Below, piece after piece: positions 36,784 through 46,831 of a stretch of 49,596 nt of DNA; the stretch's first letter is position 1; every line of letters begins with the position of its first letter. Below the pieces are notes generated by a model, which saw only the letters and a list, made by a program, of their open reading frames with translations, was not told where the DNA came from and ran no database searches. A program made the position numbers and the translations under genes. Where the stretch lies: assembly GCA_028281925.1 (NCBI GenBank), contig JANQIX010000074.1, positions 1 through 49,596 of the forward strand, in the 5' to 3' direction. Origin of the DNA: Alphaproteobacteria bacterium. Its GTDB lineage: Bacteria; Pseudomonadota; Alphaproteobacteria; DSM-16000; Inquilinaceae.

Positions 36784-37227
36784 ATGACGGTTGCCAAGCT
36801 GGAACGGGAGATCGCTGCGCTGAGCGACCTTTCCCGCGCGGAACTGATCGAGCGCTGGCGGGGACACTATCGCTCGGCTCCACCGAAGGGCATCAGCCGG
36901 TCACTTTTGATCCGGGCCGTGGCCTACGAGATGCAAGTGCGGCGGTTCGGCGGCCTCAGGCCGGCCACTGAACGACGGCTGCGGCAAATCGCCGACGGGG
37001 TGGGCGCCCGCAACAACTGTGTTCGGGACACCGCAGTGGTGGTCCGACCGGGCGCCAGGCTCATCCGCGAGTGGCATGGCGTCGTCCACGTTGTCGATGC
37101 GATCGACGGCGCCTTCCTTTGGAACGGACAGCGCTATCGATCGTTGTCGGCCATCGCCCGGGCGATCACGGGAGCCCGCTGGTCGGGGCCGCGCTTCTTC
37201 GGCTTGGCACCGGGCGGTAGCCCGTGA
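36784..37227 (+). CDS. DUF2924 domain protein
   Basis: 147 aa. It has the DUF2924 pattern: a helical N-terminus (LSRAELIERWRGHY), a middle SRSLLIRAVAYEMQ segment, then a small beta domain with PGARLIREWHGVVHVV and SLSAIARAITGARWSGPRFFGL. The family is almost always encoded directly before a large serine recombinase, as here, where its stop overlaps the recombinase start by 4 bases (GTGA). A partner role such as a directionality or accessory factor is a fair inference; no function is established. Confidence 0.85.
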   Translation: MTVAKLEREIAALSDLSRAELIERWRGHYRSAPPKGISRSLLIRAVAYEMQVRRFGGLRPATERRLRQIADGVGARNNCVRDTAVVVRPGARLIREWHGVVHVVDAIDGAFLWNGQRYRSLSAIARAITGARWSGPRFFGLAPGGSP

Positions 37228-38930
37228 CCGCTCAGCGCCTGCGCTGTGCGATCTACACGCGCAAATCGCATGAAGAGGGGTTGGATCAGGACTTCAATTC
37301 GCTCGATGCTCAGCGGGAAGCCTGCGAGGCCTACATCGCCAGCCAGCGCCACGAAGGCTGGCACCTGATCCGCGCGCGATACGATGACGGCGGGGTCTCG
37401 GGCGGCACCATGGAGCGACTGGCGCTGCAGCGGCTGCTCGCCGACATCAAGGCCCGCAAGGTCGACGCCGTCGTAGTCTACAAGGTCGACCGGCTGACCC
37501 GCTCGCTCGCCGACTTCGCTCGCATCGTCGAACGATTAGACACCCACGGCGTCTCTTTCGTCTCCATCACCCAGCAGTTCAACACCACGACGTCGATGGG
37601 CCGGCTGACCCTCAACATGCTGCTCAGCTTCGCCCAGTTCGAGCGCGAGGTGACCGGCGAGCGGATCCGCGACAAGATCGCCGCGTCCAAGCGCAAGGGC
37701 CTGTGGATGGGCGGCGTCGTGCCGCTCGGCTACGACGTCGTCGATCGCAAGCTGGTCGTCAACGAAGCCGAAGCCGAGACGGTGCGAACCTTGTTCAGGT
37801 TGTATCTGAAACTGTCCAATGTTCGGTTGGTCAAGCAGGAGGCCGACCAGTGCGGGTTGCTGACCAAGCTGCGCACTCTGAACAACCGACGCCGGCAGGG
37901 CGCCGCTCCGTTCACCAGTGGCCATCTCTACAAACTGCTGTCCAACCCGGTCTACATGGGAGACATCACCCACAAGGGTGAAAGGCATCCGGGTCAGCAC
38001 GAGGCGATCATCGATTGCGAGGCCTGGGAGGCAGCGCAAGCCCAATTGCACCGCAACGCTGGGCGACGGCAATGTCGCACCAACGCCAAGCATCCCAGCT
38101 TGCTGGCCGGTCTGCTTTACGACGGGCTCGGCCGCCCGATGAAGCCGTCACATGCCGTCAAGGCCGGTCGGCGCTACCGCTACTACATCACCCGCCCGAG
38201 CGAAGACGATCCAACGGGAGCCGAGGCTCCCTGGCGCCTGCCTGCGCCGGCTTTGGAGTCGGCGGCGATACAATGCCTCGGCGATGTCCTGCGAGACCAA
38301 CGCCGCCTGATTGATCTTTTCGACACGGTTGCCGCGTCTACCGATCGCCAGAAAGGGATGCTGTCCAGTGCGGCGCGCTTGGCCGACCGGCTCGCCCATG
38401 ACACGTCGGCGGAGCAGGTAGAGATCGTCCGTGAGTTGGTCGAACGGATCGACCTGGGTTCTGCCAGGATGGGGATCTCGTTGCGCGCCAGTGCATTTGG
38501 GAAACGAGATGGCGCAACGGGCGATCGGGCGACTGAGCCAGAGCGCGACGCTGGCGCAAACGCCATTCAGGTCGACCTACCGATCCAGCTCCGCCAACGG
38601 GGCGTCGAGACCAGGCTGATCATCGCAGGCGATACGGTGCGAGCGCCCAAGCCAGATCCGAGACTTGTCAGTGCCGTCGCCCAGGGACGCTGCTGGTTCG
38701 CCAACCTGAGGGATCGGACGGTCTCATCCGTCCTTGCCTTGGCGGAACGCCATCGTATGCACCACCGTGACGTCAGCCGGATTCTGCCCCTGGGACTGCT
38801 CGCCCCCGACATCGTAGAAGCGATCCTTGCCGGTAGGCAGCCGGCGGATCTGACGGTCAGCCGCCTGAAGCGACTTTCAGAGCTGCCTATCTCCTGGCAT
38901 GAGCAAAGGCGAATCCTGGGCTTCGGCTGA
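37224..38930 (+). CDS. Large serine recombinase (site-specific integrase/resolvase family)
   Basis: 568 aa from a GTG start inside the DUF2924 stop. The N-terminal resolvase domain has the nucleophile Ser15 (YTRKS) and the arginine-bearing DRLTRS and GERIRDK segments. The Recombinase domain follows at about 170-290, and a zinc-ribbon-like region (SLLAGLLYDGLGRPM, RYRYY) starts near 295, here without the usual cysteine pairs. A C-terminal helical part completes it. Such enzymes integrate or excise elements at att sites through a serine-DNA intermediate. The gene ends 206 bases from tRNA-Ala, where the core genome begins. It is the most likely integrase of the island. Confidence 0.88.
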   Translation: MTAQRLRCAIYTRKSHEEGLDQDFNSLDAQREACEAYIASQRHEGWHLIRARYDDGGVSGGTMERLALQRLLADIKARKVDAVVVYKVDRLTRSLADFARIVERLDTHGVSFVSITQQFNTTTSMGRLTLNMLLSFAQFEREVTGERIRDKIAASKRKGLWMGGVVPLGYDVVDRKLVVNEAEAETVRTLFRLYLKLSNVRLVKQEADQCGLLTKLRTLNNRRRQGAAPFTSGHLYKLLSNPVYMGDITHKGERHPGQHEAIIDCEAWEAAQAQLHRNAGRRQCRTNAKHPSLLAGLLYDGLGRPMKPSHAVKAGRRYRYYITRPSEDDPTGAEAPWRLPAPALESAAIQCLGDVLRDQRRLIDLFDTVAASTDRQKGMLSSAARLADRLAHDTSAEQVEIVRELVERIDLGSARMGISLRASAFGKRDGATGDRATEPERDAGANAIQVDLPIQLRQRGVETRLIIAGDTVRAPKPDPRLVSAVAQGRCWFANLRDRTVSSVLALAERHRMHHRDVSRILPLGLLAPDIVEAILAGRQPADLTVSRLKRLSELPISWHEQRRILGFG

Positions 38931-39136
38931 CTCATCCCCGTGGCGACCAGTCGCCTCTTCCCAAAACTGTGGACACCGAAAACCGCCGACGGAGACTCAG
39001 GCCGGAATTTGCCGAAACGGCCTGCAAATTCGCCGTCTCTGTTACCGACTTTCAGGGTGGGAATGACTATAACGTCATGAATTCCCGAGAGAATTCTGAT
39101 TCGGTCATCAGGCAAGGGCAAGACCCGAAGGGTGCT
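38931..39136. other. Recombinase-tRNA junction, possible island boundary
   Basis: No gene is supported. It contains a tight palindrome GGCGACCAGTCGCC (38942-38955) and an AT-rich stretch around 39060-39105 with GAATTCCCGAGAGAATTC. Either could belong to the recombinase crossover site, but no matching second copy was identified, so the attachment site is unassigned. Confidence 0.35.
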
Positions 39137-39212
<76 letters not shown>

Positions 39213-39366
39213 ATCTTTTTCGGCTCGGTGCCTGGGAGCACCGGTCGGGCGGCCGCTGCGGCCCGCCAACCGAGAGTCCGCATATAGTCGGCCCTCCGCA
39301 GGCGACGCAAGGATAATCTCCCGGCCGTCCGCCCTTCGCACCCCGGATACGGTGCCCCGGGGACAG

Positions 39367-39810
39367 CTACGTCTGTTCGTCCTCGCCTTCGTCCAGGTCG
39401 ATGACGTCGTCCATGCCTTCGTCGTCCTCTCCCAGTTCGGAGGTATCTTCCATAAGGCCGTCATCGACGTCGTCTGTTTCCTCGAAGTCGGCGTCCTCGC
39501 TCTCGATCTCTTTCAGATCGTCGCCTTCGGTCTCGACCTCGGTCCCATCGCTTTCCAGTTCGACCTCGGCGACCGTCTCGAGCTCCTCCGTCTCATCCGC
39601 CTCTACGGCGGCGGCAGCGGCCACCTTCCGCTTGACGGGCGTCCGCGGTTCGTCCGCTGCGGCGCTTCGGGCGCGCCGAGAGCGCAGGAAGGCGTCGGGA
39701 TCGTACTGGGTCGAGCATTTCGGGCAGATGATGGGGTCGCGCAGCATGTCGTAGTAGCGCGCACCGCAGTTGTGGCAGATCCGCTTGACGCCCCATTCGG
39801 GCTTGGCCAT
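39367..39810 (-). CDS. TIGR02300-family zinc protein with acidic tail
   Basis: 147 aa from the ATG at 39810; longer upstream starts lack protein-like sequence. The N-terminus MAKPEWGVKRICHNCG and the second knuckle ICPKCSTQYDP give four cysteines of a zinc ribbon, the signature of the alphaproteobacterial TIGR02300 (FYDLN-type) family. The remaining ~90 residues are extremely acidic (Asp/Glu runs). Its function is unknown. It is conserved next to aroA in many alphaproteobacteria and is divergent from aroA here, with about 220 bases between the starts. The tRNA-Ala gene follows on the same strand. Confidence 0.9.
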   Translation of the reverse strand: MAKPEWGVKRICHNCGARYYDMLRDPIICPKCSTQYDPDAFLRSRRARSAAADEPRTPVKRKVAAAAAVEADETEELETVAEVELESDGTEVETEGDDLKEIESEDADFEETDDVDDGLMEDTSELGEDDEGMDDVIDLDEGEDEQT

Positions 39811-40033
39811 GGGCTCCGGCTCCGTCTCAATCTGTTGAGACCCTAATGTCTCGCAGCGGCGGCCTTTGCCATGGGCCGCCACAAAATGTCAAAGCGAAAT
39901 CGCGCTCCGCCGCTACCGGACTCACTTTACTATGTCCCGCGGGCCATGTCCCTTGGGGAGGTCGCGGCGCCTGTGTTATGAGCCACCGCGACCGGCTCGG
40001 GCCGGTAGATCCAGACAGACAAGGCCACACCAC

Positions 40034-41371
40034 GTGCCGACTCGACCTCTGACAGCGCGCCCCTGCGGACCGATCTGCGGCGATGCCGCACTGCCCGGTG
40101 ACAAGTCGGTCTCTCACCGCGCCTTGATGCTGGCCGGGCTTGCCGTCGGCAACAGCCGAGTGCGCGGATTGTCGGACGGCGACGATGTGGCGCGCACTGC
40201 AGCGGCGATGCAGGCGATGGGCTGCCGCATCGTCCCGGCGGACGGCGGCGGCGTGATCGTGAGCGGTGTGGGCGTCGGCGGCCTTGCGGAGCCGGAGGAT
40301 GTGCTGGACCTGGCCAACAGCGGCACGTCGGCCCGGCTGATGTCCGGTCTCTTGGCCAGCCACGCCATGACGACGTTCGTTACCGGCGACGAGTCGCTCA
40401 GGCGCCGACCCATGGGCCGCGTGATCGAGCCGTTGCAGCGGATGGGCGCGGCCTTCCTGACGCGATCGGGCGGGCGTCTGCCCATGGCCGTCACCGGCAC
40501 CGATCAAATGGTGCCGATCGAATACACGCTTCCGGTCGCTTCGGCGCAGGTGAAGTCGGCTGTCCTGCTGGCCGGCCTGAACACTGCCGGCCACACCGTT
40601 GTGGAGGAGCCGGAGCCGAGCCGCGATCACACGGAGCGGATGCTGCGCCATCTCGGTGCGGAGGTGACAGAAGAGAAACGCCCCGACGGCGGATGCCGCA
40701 TCACCCTTGTCGGCCAACCTGAGTTGCGTGCCGCCGATATCGACGTGCCGGGCGACGTCAGCGCGGCTGCCTTCCTTCTGGTCGCAGCAGCGATCCTGCC
40801 GGGCAGCCGCGTGCGGATCGCGAATGTCGGGATGAATCCCGGCCGTACCGGGCTGATCGATACGCTGCGCGAGATGGGCGCCGATCTGCAGATCGAGAAC
40901 GCCCGCGATGCGGCCGGCGAGCCGGTGGCAGATCTGGTCATCTCCGGCAGCGATCTTGTGGGCGTGGAGGTTCCGGCGGACCGTGCCGTGCGCATGATCG
41001 ACGAGTATCCGATCCTGAGCGTGGCAGCGGCGTGCGCCCGCGGCACTACGCGGATGTCCGGTCTTGCAGAGCTCAGGGTCAAGGAAAGCGACCGCCTGGC
41101 GATGATCGCCGCTGGCCTCCAGGTCTGCGGTGTCGGCGTTGAAACCGGATCCGACAGCCTGACGGTCAAGGGATGCGGCGGGCCGCCGCCTGGCGGCGCG
41201 ACGGTTGCTGCGGCCTTCGACCATCGCATCGCCATGAGCTTCCTGGTGCTCGGTGCAGCGGCACGCGCGCCGGTCACGATCGACGACGGGACGGCCATCG
41301 CCACGAGCTTCCCGCGCTTCGTGCCGCTGATGAACGCGCTCGGGGCCGACATTGTGGAGCCGGGGCCATGA
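40034..41371 (+). CDS. aroA: 3-phosphoshikimate 1-carboxyvinyltransferase (EPSP synthase)
   Basis: 445 aa from the GTG at 40034, chosen because protein-like sequence begins there; an ATG at 39932 is possible. The enzyme joins shikimate-3-phosphate with phosphoenolpyruvate in the aromatic amino acid pathway. Visible motifs are PGDKSVSHRALM near the start, NSGTSARLMSGLL, RRPMGRVIEPL, SRDHTERML, RVKESDRLAM and DHRIAMSF near the end. The NSGT and RPM...VIEPL pattern is closer to the Bacillus/CP4-like (class II) branch than to the E. coli enzyme, though I cannot say more without alignment. The stop overlaps the cmk start (ATGA), as in other alphaproteobacteria. Confidence 0.93.
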   Translation: MPTRPLTARPCGPICGDAALPGDKSVSHRALMLAGLAVGNSRVRGLSDGDDVARTAAAMQAMGCRIVPADGGGVIVSGVGVGGLAEPEDVLDLANSGTSARLMSGLLASHAMTTFVTGDESLRRRPMGRVIEPLQRMGAAFLTRSGGRLPMAVTGTDQMVPIEYTLPVASAQVKSAVLLAGLNTAGHTVVEEPEPSRDHTERMLRHLGAEVTEEKRPDGGCRITLVGQPELRAADIDVPGDVSAAAFLLVAAAILPGSRVRIANVGMNPGRTGLIDTLREMGADLQIENARDAAGEPVADLVISGSDLVGVEVPADRAVRMIDEYPILSVAAACARGTTRMSGLAELRVKESDRLAMIAAGLQVCGVGVETGSDSLTVKGCGGPPPGGATVAAAFDHRIAMSFLVLGAAARAPVTIDDGTAIATSFPRFVPLMNALGADIVEPGP

Positions 41372-41997
41372 TCCTTGCCCTTGACGGACCCGCTGCCTCG
41401 GGAAAGGGCACATTGGCCAGGCGCTTGGCCGCGCATTTCGACCTGCCGCATCTGGACAGCGGCCTGCTCTACCGCGCCGTCGGCATGGCGATCGCCAAGG
41501 CCGGCGGCGATCCGTCGGACGAGGCTGCGGCGACGGCGACAGCGCGCCGGTTCACCACAGACTGGCTTTCCGATCCGGACCTGAGGGGCGACGCCGCGGC
41601 GCGGGCGGCATCTCAGGTCGCCGCCATGCCTGGCGTGCGCGAGGCGCTGGTGGACTTCCAGCGCGCCTTTGTCGGCCAGCCGGGCGGCGCGGTCGTGGAC
41701 GGCCGGGACATCGGCACGGTCATCGCGCCGGATGCCGAGGCCAAGCTGTTCGTCACCGCCACCGTCGAGGTGCGGGCGGACAGGCGCTTCAAAGAGTTGC
41801 TAGGGCGAGGACAAGCCGCTATATACCCCGACGTTTTGCGGGATTTGCGGGAACGCGACGAGCGGGACAGCCGCCGTTCGGTGGCCCCGTTGGTTCCCGC
41901 GGAAGACGCTTACGTCCTCGACACCAGCGCTCTCGATGCCGAACAGGCGTTCGAGGCGGCGCTGGCGTTTGTCGTCGGGAAAACGGGTCGGCGCTGA
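41368..41997 (+). CDS. cmk: Cytidylate kinase
   Basis: 209 aa; the start overlaps the aroA stop by 4 bases. The P-loop GPAASGKGT is at about residues 7-15. LDSGLLYRAVG, DGRDIGTVIAPDA and RRFKELLGRG are all typical of CMP/dCMP kinase. It phosphorylates CMP and dCMP to the diphosphates in nucleotide recycling. It is co-transcribed with aroA and lies upstream of rpsA, the classical order. No residue loss is seen. Confidence 0.94.
   Translation: MILALDGPAASGKGTLARRLAAHFDLPHLDSGLLYRAVGMAIAKAGGDPSDEAAATATARRFTTDWLSDPDLRGDAAARAASQVAAMPGVREALVDFQRAFVGQPGGAVVDGRDIGTVIAPDAEAKLFVTATVEVRADRRFKELLGRGQAAIYPDVLRDLRERDERDSRRSVAPLVPAEDAYVLDTSALDAEQAFEAALAFVVGKTGRR
41797..41825 (+). promoter_or_regulatory. 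Candidate internal promoter for rpsA inside cmk
   Basis: TTGCTA (41797-41802) and TATATA (41820-41825) are separated by 17 bases, each matching the sigma-70 consensus at four of six positions. The site lies ~300 bases before rpsA. Promoters for rpsA inside cmk are known in E. coli, so the place makes sense, but the match is only moderate. Confidence 0.3.
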
Positions 41998-42123
41998 TCG
42001 GCAGCGTCGCCTCGTGCTATTCTCCGGCGGAGGCTACCACAACCTAACCAGTCGGGCCCGATCGTGGGAATAGGCCCGGCCCGTCGGCGCAGGATGCGCG
42101 GCGGTACCGATCGAGGAGCATCT

Positions 42124-43878
<1,755 letters not shown>

Positions 43879-43940
43879 CGCCGGCTCCGGTCTGCCTGTC
43901 GGGTGATAGGCAGGGCTGCGGACGCCGCAGGGTTCTGAAG

Positions 43941-43978
43941 AACGGCGGCCCTACGCTTGAGTGCGTGGGGCCGCCGTT
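43941..43978. terminator. Hairpin terminator after rpsA, possibly bidirectional
   Basis: AACGGCGGCCCTACGC (43941-43956) pairs with GCGTGGGGCCGCCGTT (43963-43978) with a single G-U pair and a six-base loop. It lies between the convergent ends of rpsA and the minus-strand oxidoreductase gene. The T-run is weak on both sides, but the 16-pair stem is very stable. Confidence 0.75.
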
Positions 43979-43983
43979 CGCTT

Positions 43984-44583
43984 TCAAGATGCCGGGCGGA
44001 ACACCGAGCGAGCCCATTCGGCTGTTTCGTCCCGCCAGCGGGCGGTGGTCTCCGGTGTCGCGGCAATGACGGGCCCGACGACCCGGCGTTCGACGTGGCT
44101 GACGCCGCAGAACCCGAAAACGCAGTCTCGCCAGATGCGCTCCAGCGGGTCGCCGAAGACGGCGGCCTCACGGTCCGGCGGCGTGTCGGAGGTGTTGATG
44201 ACGACGGCTTTCTGGGCTGTCAGCAGCCCGAGAGGCGGGCCCGCCGGTCCTGCCGCCTCGTCGAAGCCGTAGGCCAAGCCGAAACGGAAGACGCGCTCGA
44301 TCCATCCCTTCAGGAGGGCCGGGGGCTGGCCCCACCAGTTGGGATGGATGATGACGAAGCCATCGGCCTCGGCTACCTCACGACAATGCTGCTCCACAAG
44401 CGGATCGCTGCTGGCACCGCCGCCGGCCTCGGCCACGGTCAGCACGGGGTCGAACCGCTCGCGATAGAGGTCGTGCATCCGCAACTGGTGGCCATCCTTC
44501 ACCAGTGCGGAGGCGACGGCTTCGGCGATGGCATGGTTGAGGCTGGCGGGCTTGGGATGACCGAGGATCAGGGAAATCAGCAT
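43984..44583 (-). CDS. NAD(P)H-dependent flavin oxidoreductase (flavodoxin-2 family)
   Basis: 199 aa from the ATG at 44583. The N-terminus ISLILGHPKPASLNHAI is the FMN-binding start of the flavodoxin-like NQO/KefF/YwrO group. The motif HPNWWGQPPALLKGWIERVF (about 95-114) is the family signature. It should be a soluble FMN enzyme that reduces quinones or similar compounds with NAD(P)H; the physiological substrate cannot be told from sequence. It is transcribed toward rpsA and stands alone. No defects are seen. Confidence 0.87.
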   Translation of the reverse strand: MLISLILGHPKPASLNHAIAEAVASALVKDGHQLRMHDLYRERFDPVLTVAEAGGGASSDPLVEQHCREVAEADGFVIIHPNWWGQPPALLKGWIERVFRFGLAYGFDEAAGPAGPPLGLLTAQKAVVINTSDTPPDREAAVFGDPLERIWRDCVFGFCGVSHVERRVVGPVIAATPETTARWRDETAEWARSVFRPAS

Positions 44584-44985
44584 GGTCGCTCCGTCGATTG
44601 CGAGGGCCGGACGCCTGTTTCGGCGAACGGTGGGCACAGGTTTTCGCAAAATATGGCGGTTGGCCGGCGAGCCTGCCACAGGCGCCGGCGCTGCTCTCGC
44701 CGGTTGTGGCCGTTATCCCCGTGGTAGGCCTGCCCGCAGGCACGTCCCCTGCCGTGGAAACGCTTGGCGCGCAGCGGAAAATCGTTCTGGCTGAACTACT
44801 TATGCTTGATTCTCTGAAGTTTGCTTGGCACGATTATTCGTTTGGTGTCGCATAAGCCAGTAGCTTCCCCGATTAAGGGGTGTTGCCGGCAGATGTCGGT
44901 GGCCATTCGAAACCGACTCCTCGTTCGGCAATTCTGTCCGTCGCTCAGAAGATACAAAGAACCAGGCACCAGGGGATCGATCGTC
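44584..44985. other. 402-base intergenic region between divergent oxidoreductase and ihfB
   Basis: No gene is supported; open frames here lack ribosome-binding sites and family resemblance. It should hold the promoters of both flanking genes. The 44780-44880 part is more AT-rich, but I could not fix a -35/-10 pair with confidence. AGGGGATCG before the ihfB ATG is the ribosome-binding site. Confidence 0.5.
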
Positions 44986-45267
44986 ATGACGAAATCCGAA
45001 TTGATCATGCGGCTGGCCGAGCGCAACCCCCACCTCTATCAAAGGGACGTGGAGAAGATCGTCGGGACCATCTTCGATGAGATCTCTGAGGCATTGGCGC
45101 GTGGCGACAGGGTTGAGCTGAGAGGCTTCGGGGCGTTTTCGGTGAAGCAGCGCGAGGCCCGTGTAGGACGCAATCCGCGGACCGGCGAGGCGGTTAAGGT
45201 CGAGGCCAAGCACATTCCTTTCTTTAAGACCGGCAAGCAGCTGCGCGAGCGCCTGAACACGCAATAA
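44986..45267 (+). CDS. ihfB: Integration host factor subunit beta
   Basis: 93 aa. It has the full HU/IHF fold: a helical N-terminus beginning [11 protein letters not shown], and the DNA-bending arm with [10 protein letters not shown] and [15 protein letters not shown]. The MTKSELI start and its position after rpsA, as in many Proteobacteria, favour IHF beta over HU. As a heterodimer with IHF alpha it bends DNA in recombination, replication and transcription. Longer upstream starts were rejected for lack of protein-like sequence. Confidence 0.92.
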   Translation: MTKSELIMRLAERNPHLYQRDVEKIVGTIFDEISEALARGDRVELRGFGAFSVKQREARVGRNPRTGEAVKVEAKHIPFFKTGKQLRERLNTQ

Positions 45268-45419
45268 CGGGGCTTCCCGCCGGACGGGCCTAACCCTTAT
45301 AACGTCATGTACGGGCTCAGGCGTGGCCGTGCGGCTGCGTCTTGAGGGCTCGCGCGGCAATTGGGCCCAGGCTCCCCGGCAAGACGGGGAAGGGGCTACG
45401 AGATGGACCGGAGCCTTCC

Positions 45420-45836
45420 GTGCGCTTGCTTTCGCTGATCTTTATCACGATACCCCTTGCCGTAGTCGCCGTGTCATTTGCCGTGTCCAATCGGGAACCG
45501 GTTGGCCTCATGCTGTGGCCGCTGCCCCAGGAGCTGATGCTGCCGACCTTCGTTATCGTCTTGGCGCCGCTGGTCGTGGGCATCCTGCTCGGCGGGCTGA
45601 TCGCGTGGCTGTCCGCCGGCAGACACAGGGATCTGGCGCGCATTCGCAAAGACAAGCTGGACGAACTGGGGCGGAAGGTGATCTCCCTGCAAGAGCGGCA
45701 GGCCTCTCTGGATGAAGCGGCGCATCGGGAAGCGGAGCAGGCCCGCGTTGCGTCGGCGGCCAGATCGGCAAGCGACGCAGCCCAGCTGGAGCGGTCGTCC
45801 GACCGGCGGGCGCTGCCGGCAGCCAACGCGGGGTGA
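45420..45836 (+). CDS. lapA: LapA-type (DUF1049) inner-membrane protein
   Basis: 138 aa from a GTG. There are two hydrophobic helices at residues ~4-24 (SLIFITIPLAVVAVSFAVSN) and ~42-62. Between them lies NREPVGLMLWPLP, the conserved DUF1049 turn. A charged coiled-coil cytoplasmic tail follows. LapA-like proteins work with LapB in lipopolysaccharide assembly control in enterobacteria; here no lapB partner is seen, so the symbol is by family only. The position after ihfB is conserved in many Proteobacteria. The start lacks a strong ribosome-binding site; a TTG at 45342 is the alternative. Confidence 0.82.
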   Translation: MRLLSLIFITIPLAVVAVSFAVSNREPVGLMLWPLPQELMLPTFVIVLAPLVVGILLGGLIAWLSAGRHRDLARIRKDKLDELGRKVISLQERQASLDEAAHREAEQARVASAARSASDAAQLERSSDRRALPAANAG

Positions 45837-45888
45837 GTCGGGGCCGCTTGCCCGGTCGGGTCGGGCCGCTGCCAAGCGGTGCCAGATC

Positions 45889-46824
45889 ATGCGGGTGATT
45901 GCGGCAGCCGACGTCGAAGCCGCCCTAGACCTGGGGCTTCTGATCGAGCGCCTCAGGCAGGCTTACCGCAGCGGCGTCACATGCCCGCCCCGCCAAGTCC
46001 ATCCGGTTCCAACCCTGCCGGACGAGGGCGCAACCCTTGAGATGACGACCGCTTGGCAGCTCGGACGCCATGTCGGGGTGCGCATAGCCACCCGCTTTCC
46101 GGGCAACACCGCCCGTCAATTGCCGCCGGGCATGGGCTGCTATCTGGTGCTGGACGGTCGCTCCGGCGCGCTGCAGGCCATGATCGACGGACCTGCACTG
46201 ACCGCGCGGCGGGTGGCCGCAACCTCGGTCTTGGCAGCGGGCTATCTCGCGCGGCCGGATTGCACGCGGCTCTTGATGATCGGCACGGGCAACCTGGCGC
46301 CACATCTGATCCTCGCCTATGCCAAGGTCAGGCCCATCCGTACCGTGCTCGTCTGGGGCAGGAACCGTGCGAAGGCCGACCGTCTGGCCCAGCGGCTGAG
46401 CGGGCACAAGTTCAGTATTGCCGCTACCGACGATCTGGAGCCCGCCGTACGTGGGGCGGAGATCGTGTGTTGTGCCACCGCGGCCCCGGAGCCCTTGGTT
46501 CGCGGGGCCTGGCTGCCGCCGGGCAGCCATCTGGACCTGGTCGGCGGCACGTCGCCGGATGTGCGGGAAGCCGATGACGACGCCGTGTCCATCGCGCGTG
46601 TCTTCGTGGACAGCCGCGAGGCGGCAATGCGGGAGGCCGGCGACATCGTCGTGCCGCTCGCTTCCGGCGCCTTGCGCGCGGACGATGTGGCCGGCGATCT
46701 GTACGACCTAACTCACGGCAGTCGCGCTGGGCGCCGGTTCTACAGCCAGGTGACGCTGTTCAAGGCGGTCGGCACCGGATTGGCCGATTTGGCGGCAGCA
46801 CAGTTGACCGTCCAGCGGGCGTGA
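45889..46824 (+). CDS. Ornithine cyclodeaminase/mu-crystallin family protein
   Basis: 311 aa. It has the family fold: an N-terminal substrate domain with DGPALTARRVAATSVLAAGYLA (about 106-127) and an NAD-binding Rossmann part with the GTGNLAPH loop (about 135-142). Members include ornithine cyclodeaminase, alanine dehydrogenase and ketimine reductases, so the substrate is open. The usual lysine in the GVK(I/L)VT...FPGN stretch is an arginine here (HVGVRIATRFPGN), which may alter the reaction. The downstream epimerase starts 7 bases after the stop, so the two form an operon. Confidence 0.85.
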   Translation: MRVIAAADVEAALDLGLLIERLRQAYRSGVTCPPRQVHPVPTLPDEGATLEMTTAWQLGRHVGVRIATRFPGNTARQLPPGMGCYLVLDGRSGALQAMIDGPALTARRVAATSVLAAGYLARPDCTRLLMIGTGNLAPHLILAYAKVRPIRTVLVWGRNRAKADRLAQRLSGHKFSIAATDDLEPAVRGAEIVCCATAAPEPLVRGAWLPPGSHLDLVGGTSPDVREADDDAVSIARVFVDSREAAMREAGDIVVPLASGALRADDVAGDLYDLTHGSRAGRRFYSQVTLFKAVGTGLADLAAAQLTVQRA

Positions 46825-46831
46825 GCCGGTG

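Noticed and set aside
39827..41413. Minus-strand open frame of 528 codons opposite aroA
   Set aside because: aroA is unmistakable; the antisense product is His/Arg/Ala-rich and featureless.
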